A DNA stretch of 64,000 bases from Hyalella azteca (taxonomy: Eukaryota; Arthropoda; Malacostraca; Amphipoda; Hyalellidae): assembly GCF_000764305.2 (NCBI RefSeq), contig NW_025939705.1, positions 1-64,000 on the forward strand. Reading direction: 5' to 3'. The position numbers were made by a program, and so were the translations under genes. Position 1 is the first letter of the stretch. The number at the start of each line of letters is the position of its first letter. Shown here piece by piece: positions 1 through 10,692 of this stretch. Under the pieces are notes generated by a model that saw only the letters and a list, made by a program, of their open reading frames with translations, had not been told where the DNA came from and did no database searches.

Positions 1-294
1 AGAATGATCTAGTGAGCAGTCCAGCGAATTACAACAATACAGGACCGCTATAATTCCAATACTGAGGTGCAAAGTAATATTACCTTATAGTTAACTCATG
101 ATCATGCATCCGTTAGTCCAGCGTCGCTCACCATAATTGAGCGATTACCTCCCATGACACGTCTGCCTGCACTCTTGCTTTAGACGCGTTTAGGGAGAAT
201 CGCGGCAGCAGAACAAAACGAAACTTTTGTATGGTGTATAAATGATGCTAGTTCTGTGTGGTCATTCTCAAGATGCTTGAATGTCGACTACCGT

Positions 295-3200
295 CTAAAC
301 GTTTTTGAAACACAAGACTGGGTAGTCGGTGGGCAAATTTTCGGCTACTTTTTCGACGTAGTTGTGGGAGTTGAGAATACTCTTGGGGCCATTTTGAAAC
401 AAGCCTACCAAGTCTTTGGCGGTGAAGGCTTTGTCGGTGACCCTGGTGCCGTCCGGCCAAATGTACACAGATTTTCCATTGACCTTCACTTGGAAGGCTG
501 AGAGCCAAGCGTTCGGCCAGAAGAGGCGACCTTTGTACGACTCTAGCAAAGGAGGAGAATGCAGACTGAACATGAGGTTGGAGACAAAGAAACCACTACG
601 TTATAAATTAATTAAATTCTAACTTATGGTTCTTGAAATCGCTATGCTGTCTTTAATGTTCAAGTTAAATGAGCATTTACAATTTTTGAAATACTTTAAT
701 TACTACACTCATCCATCTCATGTTGGACTCGCATGCATCTGATTTTCTAAACCTACGACCAAAGTCCATTGAACTAACAATAAATATTGGGATCAGAACC
801 AAAATTCTTTGTCATTTCTCAATTCCGCTGTCGCTAAATTGTTGAACCATTTCAAGAGAAATTTTTGAAATTATTTTTTTCTTCCAATCACCCCACGGTA
901 TGTAGACCGTGGCTTTAGAATGTGATCCACTTCAGGTTTTTGCAGGCTTTGCTCACTGAATTCTCAATGAAAATAATTCAAACTGGAAGAGAATCGAAGG
1001 TTTTCAACCCACCTGCAGTAAACCCAAATTGTGAGATACAAGGAAAAGATAATCTAAAATTGTGCCTTGGTTGGAGTTATAGGAAGTAAGTATCATAAAA
1101 TAAGCAAATGAATCGATAGGAAATTTTTAAGACTTCAACAAAAAGACAAATTAAGCAGGTTAAGAGCCTCAGTTTTTGAAGACTCAGCCTCAAGTTTTAG
1201 AAGACCGGATGGCTAAGCTTCTTAAGATTTATGATCAATTTCAAGTTAATAATGATTGGTTTTATGATTATATCTTGAACTGATTTTCAAGCCACATTAT
1301 ATTGAATAGTTAATTTTTTTGAAAAAAAAAAAATTGTTTAATAAATGAAAATAAAACTCTTATATTCAATGGGGTCAGAAACCCCCCATAATGGGCATAA
1401 TGACTTCACTGCTTATCGTCTTTATACTTTGATCGTTTCTTTGCACCAGTATTTTGCTTCTCACTGCTCCCTTTCCTTTATTTTGTTCCTATTGGTTAAA
1501 AATTTCACTTGTCAATTTCGCTGAATACTCGTATAAATATTAACATGGAATCATTTTCATAATTTTGATGAATAAATAACCTTTTGAACAGAGTAAACAT
1601 TTTGTTAAAAATCTACTGATTTATTGAACTTCAATAATCTACACTCACGTTGCAACGTCTCCACAGCTTGTTTGCGGACAGTCGAGGTCTTGATGATGAG
1701 TGGCAACCCGCCCTCCTTGGCGCAAATCGCCCGCAGATTCTTCAATGCGCCGTTGTTGGTTTCCGTTTGTGACAAGAATACATCCATCGAAGGCGGTGAA
1801 AACGCTGCCGCAGTATGCATGCAAACAACAATTACCGAGACCGTATAAACGCTGCAGCAGCATCCACACAAACAACAATCACCTATACACCGTATAAACT
1901 CTGCGTAGTATGCATACAAGCAACAATCATCTAGACCATATAAACTATAAACGCTGTCGCAGTATGCATACAAACAATCACCAAGACAGTATGAACGCTG
2001 TTGCAGAATGCACACCAACACGCTAGCAAACATCAAGCATATTATACAAATCTGGATTGTATTTCAGCGATAAACTGGGCTTTGTTTTCTAAAACTTATT
2101 TCAATTATCATCTAAGTGAGTCTGGAAAGCGTTAATTTTTATATTTTATTTTTATTTTTCTCAAACATCATTTGTTAATTTTTGTACAGCGTATTCATTC
2201 AAGAGTACCTGAAATGTAATAATCTATGCGACCTAGAGCACATTCATGGTAACTAACTTCATGGCCAACGTTCGCGTTATTATTTCGCTGTTTTTAGCAA
2301 GAAAATAGCTCGCAATATTTGGTGCGTGAACTATTATAATTGTAATTTTTCTAACATCTAATATTTGTGTAGTATAAATTGTAATCGGTCCACGTACATT
2401 TTAAATTAGTTTACGCACATATAAGGTAATAATTATGCAAAGCAACTTTGTTCCTTCACATGAATTTTGCCACCTAAATGAAAACAAATAATGACTTCGG
2501 AATTATGGATACTCTTAAAATATTAAAAGTGATAACGCATGGAAACTCTCTAAGACAAAATTGTCTTCTAATGATGGTGAACAAAAGAGTTTGTGCTTTG
2601 CAGCAACGAGACCACGTCTAGCCATAACACTCACGGAACTTGAAGAAGGCCAGACAGAACACTCACGAAACTTGGAGAAGGGCAGGCATAACACTAATGG
2701 AACTTGAACAAGGCCGGACAAAATACTCACGGAACTTTAAGAAGGGCAGGCATAACACTAACGGAACTTGAAGAAAGCCAGACAGACCACTCACAGAACT
2801 TGAAGAAGGCCAGGCAGAACACTCACTGAACTTGAAGAAGGCCAGACAGACCACTCAAGGAAGTAGAAGAAGGCCAGGTAGACCATCCACGAAACTTGAA
2901 GAAGGTTAGGCAGACCACTCACTTAATTTGAAGATGGCCAGGCAGAACACTCATTGAACATGAAGAATGCCAGGTAGAACACTCACGGAACTTGAAGAAG
3001 GCCAGGCAGAACACTCGCAGAACTTGAAGAAGGCCCGGCGGACATTTCACGGAACTTGAAGAAGGCCAGGCAGAACACTCACGGAACTTGAAGAAGACCA
3101 GGCAGAACACTCACGGAACTTGAAGAAGGCCAGGCAGAACACTCACAGAACTTGAAGAAGGCCAGGCTCAACACTCACGGAACTTGAAGAAGGCCAGGCA

Positions 3201-5294
3201 GAACACTCACGAAACTTGAAGAAGGCCGAGCTGCCGACCAGAGGTCGGGTGGTCACGGTGGTCGCGTCGCCGTCAGTGAGGTGGCAGACGTCAGCCACGG
3301 GGTCGTAGGAGCCGCCGGTACACCCGCTTCGCTGCTGGCACCGCATGTGGCACTCGCCTGGACACAAGGCAGCCGCTCACGCGTGGCACACGAGGTTTAG
3401 CCTTGCATGAATATTACAGCGCTTTATGGTGGAATCATTCGCTCTACGCTGTGATAAGTTTGCATGATATATGCAGTTGACGTAGTGTAAGCCTCATAAG
3501 ACGGCAGACGTGATTTTAAGGATTTAATGTCTTCCTATTTCCATGCACTTCGGTAGTTATAACCAACGAGTATTTTGGTTTTGTTCTGAACTGGGTATTT
3601 TGAATAAATTCCCACATTTCGTTCTCTCATTTGAAATTAAATCAGCCGACCAAATTATCAAGTATTTTATTTCATTATAACTATGAGTTTATTTTTTCAA
3701 AATAATCAACAAAGTTAAAAACAATATCGTTGGTCAGATTGCGATACTCCTCGTGTATCTAGTAATATTAAGACGCTTAGCGTGCCAGTATTTTTCAGCC
3801 AATGTTCTTACAAACTTGTTAGCTTAATGTGTGCTGGTGAGCATGTGATGTTCTAGAATTACGATTTGAGAAACAAAGACATTCGTTTGATAACTGAAGC
3901 AATCCGCTGATCTGTGCGGCGCGGAGAGGTTCCTGGCCGCGCAGTGGTCATTCAAACGTTGGAGTCACCATGGAGCATCATGAAACTCTTGTATTGATGT
4001 GTACGGCCCTCTGATGACACAGGTTGTAGGTATAGCAATACCGCCTCTGGAGACGCTTAAATTAAGCGGTGTCCATTAATAAGATTCCAAACGTCGATCA
4101 CATAATGTTACGTCAGAGCTTTGTTTTCTCGTAGTAGTTCTTTTTTCGAAGTCAGACAGTCGTACCCTCTCTACCCTAATAGTTAGTAAAATTTATGTAT
4201 CTGGTGGATTTCGATAGCTAATGAGGATCTTAAATTGGCTCTTTCTTAGATTTCTGAAAATTTCACGGTATCAGAGTGGAAGCTGAAAACTGCAACAGCT
4301 GAAAATGTAAATCGTCGTAAATAATTAGTAAATTTCTAAAATAACATCCAACGTCTAAACTATAGCGCTCTTGTTTCGTTCCTCGTCGTCAAGACACGCA
4401 AAACTCAGGTGCGCCACCCCACTGGGATGGGCTGTTTTGGAATCCTTGCGATTGTCGATTGTACATCAAATTCCGAGAACGAGCATATGCCATGAAAAGA
4501 AGGGTTCTCTACAGCATCTCGATCCCTTTTTTAACAGATGTGAAGACGATGAACTACCTGGAACCTCAACAATCGTTGGAAAAGTTTTGACCAAAGTTTT
4601 CCAGAACTCAAGCACCGACAGCAGTGGAAAAATTTAGGTGTCTTTGACAGGAAGGGTGAGAAGAAAATCGACGGATTTTGAATTCTTCGCCAGAGTGATT
4701 CTAGACGTCAACTCAGAAACACGTAGAAAAGCTAGAGAAATGCAACGAAACGAAGCAAGAATTAGATTTATGTTGAGGGTATAGTGATATTTAGTGCAAT
4801 CATCAAATTGCCCATCACATAGATGATAAACACATTGAAGGTCAGATAGATGAAAATCAGATAACCAACCAGATTGAAGGAACGCACAGTTTCCCAACAT
4901 TCTGTTTACGGCGTTTATTAAAAGTTGGCTATGCGTCGTTGGATTGATGTGCATTTCGAAAGAAGTAACATAAAACGTAACATCAAATTTTCAAGCATGG
5001 ACATAGTACAATTGTCATCAATTTAGTGATGTCGGCGCTAAGGAGTAGGCCTGGTGTGGCCTGTCGCCGATTCCTGAACTTTTCGTGACTTGTTCACAGA
5101 AGATCTAAAATCGTGTCATTTTTAATTTAGCTGCACTTACACTCGTCAATGACGTCCAGCGTCTCGCTGACGGGGCTGTGCAGCTGCTCATCGTCCAGCT
5201 TCGTCACGTACACGTCCTCCGCTGCGTGGGTCGTCCCTGCTGCCAGGACGGCGACAAGCAGCAGGTAATAGCGCGCTATGTACATTTCGTTCAT
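295..5294 (-). CDS. Secreted Cys-rich / C-type-lectin-like protein, unit 1, four exons, intact
   Basis: Exons by splice sites and phase: 5141-5294, 3211-3357, 1649-1804, 295-542; all introns are phase 1 and the product is 234 residues. Exon 1 gives a signal peptide (hydrophobic core about residues 9-20, cleavage near THA-AED) and an acidic linker, ending at GAGT|GTAAGT. Exon 2 (52-100) is a Cys-rich module with Cys 52, 54, 58, 64 and 76. Exon 3 (101-152) has the CTLD helix pattern NLRAIC..EGG..L. Exon 4 (153-234) has WLSAF...WPDGTRV and ends VLCFKNV. Cys128 and Cys230 would form the outer CTLD disulphide; the EPN/QPD and WND calcium motifs are absent, so sugar binding is doubtful. The exon 4 acceptor was placed at TTTGCTAG|AG because it has a good pyrimidine tract and is the only one that keeps phase. 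Start could be Met1 (5294) or Met4 (5285). The CTLD assignment is inference from pattern; the gene model rests on splice sites and paralogues. Confidence 0.62.
1805..2030 (-). repeat. 46-bp minisatellite carrying the exon 3 splice acceptor, unit 1
   Basis: About five degenerate units abut exon 3 on its intron side. Read on the minus strand most units contain a GCAG|CGTTTATAC-type junction, the same as the true acceptor GGCAG|CGTTTTCACC at 1804/1805. The array is therefore a tandem amplification of the 3' splice site of intron 2. Sister arrays lie at 16738, 25633 and 37301. Confidence 0.75.
2621..3210 (-). repeat. 32-bp minisatellite carrying the exon 2 splice donor, unit 1
   Basis: About 18 units. 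On the minus strand the consensus reads CCTTCTTCAAGTTCC|GTGAG followed by TGTTCTGCCTGG; the last unit is the real exon 2 end and donor at 3211/3210. Many units thus hold a copy of the exon end and a GTGAGT donor. The repeat lacks stops in the minus direction, which produces long open frames that are not genes by themselves. Confidence 0.85.
3896..4015. other. Conserved block in intron 1, unit 1 (shortened copy)
   Basis: This block recurs at 12776-12961, 20744-20929, 28612-28797 and 41609-41745. In units 2 and 3 it is open on the plus strand, but only from a non-ATG codon; here a deletion removes part of the left half. Function unknown: it may be an old exon, a regulatory element, or just slowly diverging intron. 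Confidence 0.35.
4370..4700. repeat. Array-unit intron 1 block, related to 21285-21620 and 29180-29520
   Basis: Non-coding sequence of intron 1 (unit 1), recognisable by GACACGCAAAACTCAGGTG and a segment around CAGCAGTGGAAAAATTTAGG. Counterparts in units 3 and 4 differ by many substitutions and indels, unlike the exons. No gene seen. Confidence 0.45.
5026..5110 (-). mobile_element. 3'-end fragment of a LINE
   Basis: Closely resembles 60918-60990, which is the 3' untranslated tail of the minus-strand LINE inserted at 60902. It shares GTCGGCG, the GCCGATTC segment and TTTTCGTGACTTG. Too short to carry coding sequence; it lies in intron 1 just downstream of exon 1 in the sense of the gene. Confidence 0.5.
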
Positions 5295-5351
5295 ACTTAT
5301 TTTCAGAGGAAACACTGCACGAAACGCACAAAAATTAAGTTCTGTCCTATT

Positions 5352-5357
5352 CTTATA
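5352..5357 (-). promoter_or_regulatory. Candidate TATA box of unit 1 gene
   Basis: On the minus strand TATAAG lies about 60 bases upstream of the predicted ATG at 5294, with a GCAGTG initiator-like site about 40 bases further down. Only unit 1 retains this together with a full signal-peptide exon. Weak evidence, from position and motif alone. Confidence 0.3.
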
Positions 5358-5559
5358 CGAAAATATAATCATGGAAGTCTACGCAGATTTTCGAAAAAAT
5401 TCGAGTTATCAGTTCACAGGAGAACGGGCCCGCAAGCTCTCAGGACTTTCATGCCTGCACGAATCCTAAGATTAAAGTGAGGCTTTCTTCTCAGCCGCTT
5501 AGTTATAAGTTAGCTGGCCGTCATGTAGAGCACGTTTATAATTTCATTTTTCATTTCAG

Positions 5560-5744
5560 GCGTAATTTCATGCACGTCTTTGTACTTGACCACGAAGTCT
5601 GCCGCGCCGCGGGACGGACCGAATCATTCGATGATCAGAAGCCAGCGACCAGCGAAGGGATTTGCCGTGACTGTTAAGTTCTTTGATCAAATCTGCCTGC
5701 AAGACTGGAAGATTCCCGGAACTTTGGCTCTCAGCTTTTCGTGA
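5560..5744 (+). CDS. Candidate plus-strand terminal exon, unit 1
   Basis: A pyrimidine-rich stretch ending TTTCAG precedes this block in all three copies (also 22352 and 30742). In the phase-1 frame it encodes about 60 residues beginning VISCTS and ending DWKIPGTLALSFS before TGA. The three copies have no indels inside the block but several outside it, and about half of the substitutions are silent in this frame. An opposite-strand frame is open too, so strand is uncertain. No matching upstream exon was found and the domain is not recognised. Confidence 0.35.
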
Positions 5745-6149
5745 CGACCAAAAAGAGGCTACAAATTCTGTTCGAAATTTCAGCACTGATAAAATAGTCG
5801 GCTGGAATATCATGCTATGATTGCTATTGAACGAATTCTTTTTTAATCAGAAGAAAAATCATTTCGCTAGGCTAAATTTTCTAGACCATTGAAAAAGCGC
5901 ACAAAATGTGTGATTTTTACATCAGGGAAGCTCGACTTGATCCATCTGAATAATGGTGCACGAATAATGGTAATTCTTATGGTTCGAGAAGAACGAATCA
6001 TTTTTCAGTGCTGACTCAATTTGATACGTTAATACTCAATTATCTTGCTCTGTTATGTTTATTCAGTAGAGGATTTTAATAAATTTTGAGGATCAACTTG
6101 ATAAAAATTAAATGTACCCCTTTGATTGTAGTACATTTTCTAGTGTATA

Positions 6150-7130
6150 TTTTATGTATATATATTTAAGTACAGAGCAATATATATAAATCTATTAGTA
6201 TAGGTTGGCAGAATTTCTTCTTTCAAGCAGGTTCCATTGAAGACCAGAGAATTTGCTTTATTCGCAATTTTCTTATTAGTTTTTTCAATATATCGAACAA
6301 TATTTTTAGTTTGAACTGGCAAATCGAAAATCAGGTTACCGATGGAAATTTTTATTTCGTTAACGACGTTTCGCATGTTTCTATCATTCATTATCAAGTT
6401 AAAAGGCGCATAGAGTGATGAAATTAGTGTCGACATAGGTACAAAATCAAGTAAATAGGATACTACTCAAGAATCAAAATTGTTAGGAATAATTACAAAA
6501 TCACAAAATAATTTAGAATCAAAGCACCGAAAATTACTCCGAAAACAGTCTCAAGGTTCTGACAAATCCAGTAGTTTGAAGGTTGATGGCTGGGGTCCTA
6601 TCCTTAATGATGAGGGCCTCAGCTATCATGAGTCGGTTGGCGTCGGGGCATCTCATGACGACGATGGTGCTTTCTTCCAGCACCGTACGAGTGATGGTCT
6701 CGTTGTGGGCTTCCATCAGTTGGTTCCTTGGTCCACCAGACTGAAGGTGGCACGTGAGACGTCGGCTTAATGTCGTAGTTGTGAGCCCGATGTAGTCCAT
6801 ATTGGGGAGAAGTCTACAACCTTCTCTATTGCAAGAAAATTTATAGACTACATTGGTCTCTTGGAAAACTCCTAATCAGTAGTTTAATTTTATTATTAGT
6901 TACGTTCACGATGTTGTGAACGATAGAATGAAGGATCCGTTCATCTGCTTTATAACCGCTGGTCATTTGTTTCTCATAGTAGATGGTTGTGACGTTTGCC
7001 AGTTCAAACTAAAAATATTGTTCGATATATTGAAAAAAACTAATAAGAAAATTGCGAATAAAACAAATTCTCTGGTCTTCAATGAAGCCTGCTTGAAATA
7101 TAAATCTATGTGGAGGTATTTGATCACAGT
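6150..7130 (-). mobile_element. Penelope-like element remnant with inverted flanks
   Basis: The centre (6534-6830, minus) encodes a GIY-YIG endonuclease tail: DYIGLTTTTLSRRLTCHL, then ITRTVLEES, and IAEALIIKDRTPAINLQTTGF. The reverse-transcriptase part is missing. Flanks 6190-6325 and 6998-7130 are inverted copies of each other, a known trait of Penelope-like elements. An ACGTTTCG motif near 6365 fits the family. The element sits at the same array position as the one at 31336-31990. Confidence 0.65.
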
Positions 7131-7489
7131 CTAATGGCAGGGAACTTTGCAACAAATGACACGCCTACACCATGAGTTGATAAGCATTACCTACCGGTAA
7201 TTTTTTATAAATGCAATTTGATATTAATCCTTATCATATTACGTGAGTACAACACTGTACTTACACTTGTTACGATTATAACGTAGTAAAATTATGCAGT
7301 ACGACAAGGGTTGAAGAGAAATGGCCGGAAACGTGGAGTAATAAAAAATAAATAAAGCATCATAGGGTGGATTTATTCAGCGTGAATTTCTTCACGGCAA
7401 TATAACTCTACTGTAAGGCGTCCAGGATGAGATGTGAGGATCCTCGGGTTGCGATGAATTCTAATAAGACCTCCAGTGGTCTTGCTGAA

Positions 7490-7565
7490 TAATTAATTAA
7501 TTGAATAATGAATGAAGTGAATGATGAATGAAGTGAATGATGAATAAATTGAATAATGAATGAAT
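7490..7565. repeat. GAATGA-type simple repeat
   Basis: Short imperfect repeats of GAATGAATGA/GAAGTGAATGAT. The homologous stretch in unit 4 is 32355-32455. Confidence 0.6.
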
Positions 7566-7615
7566 GCTAATAGGATCAACAGCGGAACGGAATAAGTAAC
7601 TATTGATGCTTCTTC

Positions 7616-7815
7616 ACAGCCTTCAAATATTCGCTAGTTTTAGAGCCATGCTGGTCAACTCTGTCGGCAATATAAGAACCCGTTACGGGGCATGACTTGA
7701 GAGCCTCCTTCCTGGGGCCGTCCTGTCAAAACCCGCGTAAGTTCACGTAGTCTCAGATTTCTCGTCCGGGATTGGTGGCTTCAGATTGAATAGTCGTCAG
7801 TGATTGGCCGCCAGA
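7616..7815. other. Conserved GC-richer block of the array (unit 1)
   Basis: Starts CCTTCAAATATTCGCTAG and includes CGTTACGGGGCATGACTTG and GGGGCCGTCCTGTC. Repeated at 24232-24425 and 32495-32690 with few changes, much better conserved than neighbours. No consistent open frame across the three copies (unit 1 has a 2-base insertion), so an RNA or regulatory role is possible but unproven. Confidence 0.4.
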
Positions 7816-7924
7816 GTTACGATCTCGTAACTGTTTTTGGAAGTACGAACCCTGGTAGACAACGCGCATGCAAACGATGGTTCTGAAGAATATCCTATCA
7901 GGACTTTATATGAATAGTTACTTC

Positions 7925-8480
7925 TTTCATGACGATGTGTTGCGAGGGAGCAAACATAATTGTAGACGTGTTACGAGGAAACGAACAAATTTGTAGACGT
8001 GATAGAATGAAACGTACAAAATTGTGGACGTGTTACGAGGAAACGAACAAAATTGTTGACGCGTTACAAGGAAACGAACAAAATTGTGGACGTGTTACGA
8101 GGAAACGAACAAAATTGTTGACACGTTACAAGGAAACGAACAAAATTTTAGACGTGTTACGAGGAAACAGAAAAAATTGTAGACGTGTTGCGAGGAAACG
8201 CACAAATTTGTAGACGTGATACAATGAAACGTACAAAATTGTGGACGTGTTACGAGGAAACGAACAAAATTGTTGACGCGTTACAAGGAAACGAACAAAA
8301 TTGTAGACGTGTTGCGAGGAAACGAACATAATTGTTGACGTATTACAGGGAAACGAACAAAATTGTGGACGTTTTACGAGCGAAATAATAAAATCGTTGA
8401 CGTGTTACGAGAAAGCAAACAATATTGTAACTTGCAAGCAAAATTGCAGACATGTTTAGAATTGCAGACGTGATTCGAGG
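7925..8480. repeat. 31-bp minisatellite, unit 1
   Basis: About 15 units of 31 bp, consensus near GAGGAAACGAACAAAATTGT followed by AGACGTGTTAC. The rightmost units grade into GCAAAATTGCAGACATGTTT, the form that dominates the sister array at 32815-33300. Open frames across it are by-products of the repeat. Confidence 0.85.
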
Positions 8481-8699
8481 AAGAGGTCGTAAGTTGAGCG
8501 ATGATTACTGTATTCGTAAGTTGAGCGTTGGTTACTGCTGTCATATGTTGATCGATGAGAACTACAGTCGTAAGTTTGTCGATGATCAGTTCAAGTTTGT
8601 CGTTCATGTTAGCGGCGGTTGGAAGGCTTGAAGCAAATTGAGGCGCGTGGCTCTTGAGTGCAGCCACGCTGGTGAGGTGCGGGCGAGACTGTCGCTACG

Positions 8700-8900
8700 C
8701 TCAGTACCATTTTGCTCAATTGCATGCTCCAAACCCAACTGCATGCTCCAAACCCTAGTTTCCCAGCATTCGAGTCTCTGAATGCTTCGCAGTGAACCCG
8801 GAAACTCCCAAGACTTAACGGCTCTGCTCTGCGAATCCGACCGGTACACCCGTGTCAATATTTACGACGGATTCAGCGGTCACCAGGTGAGGCGAAAGCG
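8700..8900. other. Conserved array block with GAATGCTTCGCAGTGAACCC
   Basis: Counterpart of 33770-33935 (unit 4/5 junction). Contains CTGCATGCTCCAAAC, CGGCTCTGCTCTGCG and GGTACAC. Open on the minus strand in unit 1 only, so not supported as a gene. Confidence 0.35.
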
Positions 8901-9104
8901 ATATGTACATTTGAACAGAGAGCCATGCGTGAGTCGATAGCGGAATGCAGATCTGCATTTTGTTTCCCGAGGTTAGGCTAACATGTTACGCTAATTTTTC
9001 GAGTTTAAATTCCTATGCCAGCTTGGAGCAAGAATGATTCATTTCTATTTTTATTACAACACTTCTCTTTAACTTCACTTCTTGTTTGTCTGTCTGTCTG
9101 CTAC

Positions 9105-9390
9105 AAATCTTGTAATCTGAATTTAATGCACTTCTACTTATCCTATCGATCTGAAATTTTGCACACTTGCGTAAAGTTGGAGACAATGCATGAATCAAAT
9201 GTCAAATAAATAATTTTAGGAATAAACATTTTTTTATAGTAAAAAATGTAAAAAATAGTTTTGTCAGCTACAAATCTTATAATTGACATTTGACGCACTT
9301 TTACCTGTCCAATTGATCTGAAATTTTGCACACTTGTGTGAAGTCGGAGACAATGCATGAATCAATTGATAGAATAAATAATTTCTAAAA
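9105..9390. repeat. Tandem duplication of about 165 bp
   Basis: Two diverged copies each contain GATCTGAAATTTTGCACACT and GGAGACAATGCATGAATCAA. The left one follows a short TGTC microsatellite. No gene seen. Confidence 0.7.
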
Positions 9391-9599
9391 AAATTTCATA
9401 TATAAAAAAATTTAAAAATTAATTTCTTTAATATTCGAAAATAAAATGAGAAATTCATTGTACATTTTTAGCATTGGAGACACTGGATTCTTAAGAAGTG
9501 TTGTCTTTAAAAAGTTATTTTTAAACATATATTATTAATGCTGTAAATGACTTTAAAGTTCCAGGCTCTCAATTTATTTAAAGGTCACTAGCTGGCTTA

Positions 9600-10400
9600 T
9601 GATTTCGTTGAAGGAAAATAAAAAGATGGATGACTTATTTTTCTCTATATCTTCACGTTATATTTAACATGAGTAAAGACACATTTATATACGCCACACG
9701 AATGAAAGGGTGAAACGATCAGACTTGGTACTATCAATTTAATAAACCTGATGATTTTGTAGTAGAAGTAACCGACTGGTTACTGCATCGGTCGACCTGC
9801 AGGTATGGCTACTGAATTGGTGGTAGACGTGACCTGATGGTCCATCGCTGCCAACCTCGGAGACTATTTAGCGATGGTTGTAAGTTCCGCTCCACAAGCT
9901 ATCGTAATATCCAAAGTTCTCACACAGTGAAAGCAACGAAGAAAGTGTAACGATGTGCACAATAAAGATGCGAAACTAACAATAAATTGCCAATTTGCTA
10001 TTTAAAAGTAAGATCATGAGCCAGTATCATGAGCAAAGAGGCCTTTACTGCAACAAGCGATTTCTTATATTCTGTTCACCTCGAAAATGTTCCCAATTAA
10101 GTACGCAACATCAAATGATTTCAAACTTTCATTAATCAATGAAAACACGAGAATCAATCACATACAAATCATAGGGTAATGAAACACAAGCACTAGTACA
10201 CATTTCTCAATCAATTCAACTGAAGCAAGTTAAGATTGCCATATAGTATGGGCTGTATGGCATGTGCCAGTAGTGCTATTATTATTAATATTGTATTATT
10301 ATCCAAGAATACAACTCTAATAATAGATAACTACAGAGGAGTATCGGACAAAATTTATGCGGTGTGTGTGCTCTATTTAATCCAAATTCAACACACGGAG
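9600..10400. other. Gene-free array spacer (unit 1/2 junction)
   Basis: AT-rich spacer with no supported exon. It is homologous to 13961-14510, 24540-25358 and 34150-34960, for example AACCTCGGAGACTATTTAGC near 9854. It marks the tandem-unit border: position 10399 corresponds to window position 1. Confidence 0.6.
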
Positions 10401-10692
10401 AATGATCTAGTGAGCATTCCACCGAATAACAACAATACAGGACCGCTATAATTCCAATACTGAGGTGCAAAGTAATATTACCTTATAGTTAACTCATCAT
10501 CATGCATCCGTTAGTCCAGCGTCGCTCACCATAATTGAGCGATTACCTCCCATGACACGTCTGCCTGCACTCTTGCTTTAGACTCGTTTAGGGAGAATCG
10601 CGGCGTCAGAACAAAACGAAACTTTTGTATGGTGTAAGAATGATGCTAGTTCTGTGTGGTCATTCTCAAGATGCTTGAATGTCGACTACCGT

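Noticed and set aside
248..508. Open frames overlapping exon 4 in other frames and on the plus strand (also near 10650, 15290, 36000)
   Set aside because: The frame with WPDGT and VLCFKN is the one kept across diverged copies and compatible with phase-1 splicing; the others are shadows.
1645..1878. Alternative exon 3 frame ending CPQTSCGDVAT, open in several units
   Set aside because: It would need a different exon 4 border and loses the CTLD helix motif. Phases 1-1-1 hold only for the AICAKEGG frame with the TTTGCTAG acceptor. The alternative cannot be fully excluded without cDNA.
2515..3367. Several open frames of 60-75 codons through the donor repeat (FFKFRECSAWPSSSS-type peptides)
   Set aside because: They are the exon 2 end read through a stop-free 32-bp repeat; only the terminal portion belongs to exon 2.
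7925..8480. Possible CRISPR array
   Set aside because: Units are contiguous minisatellite repeats without unique spacers, and the DNA is eukaryotic.
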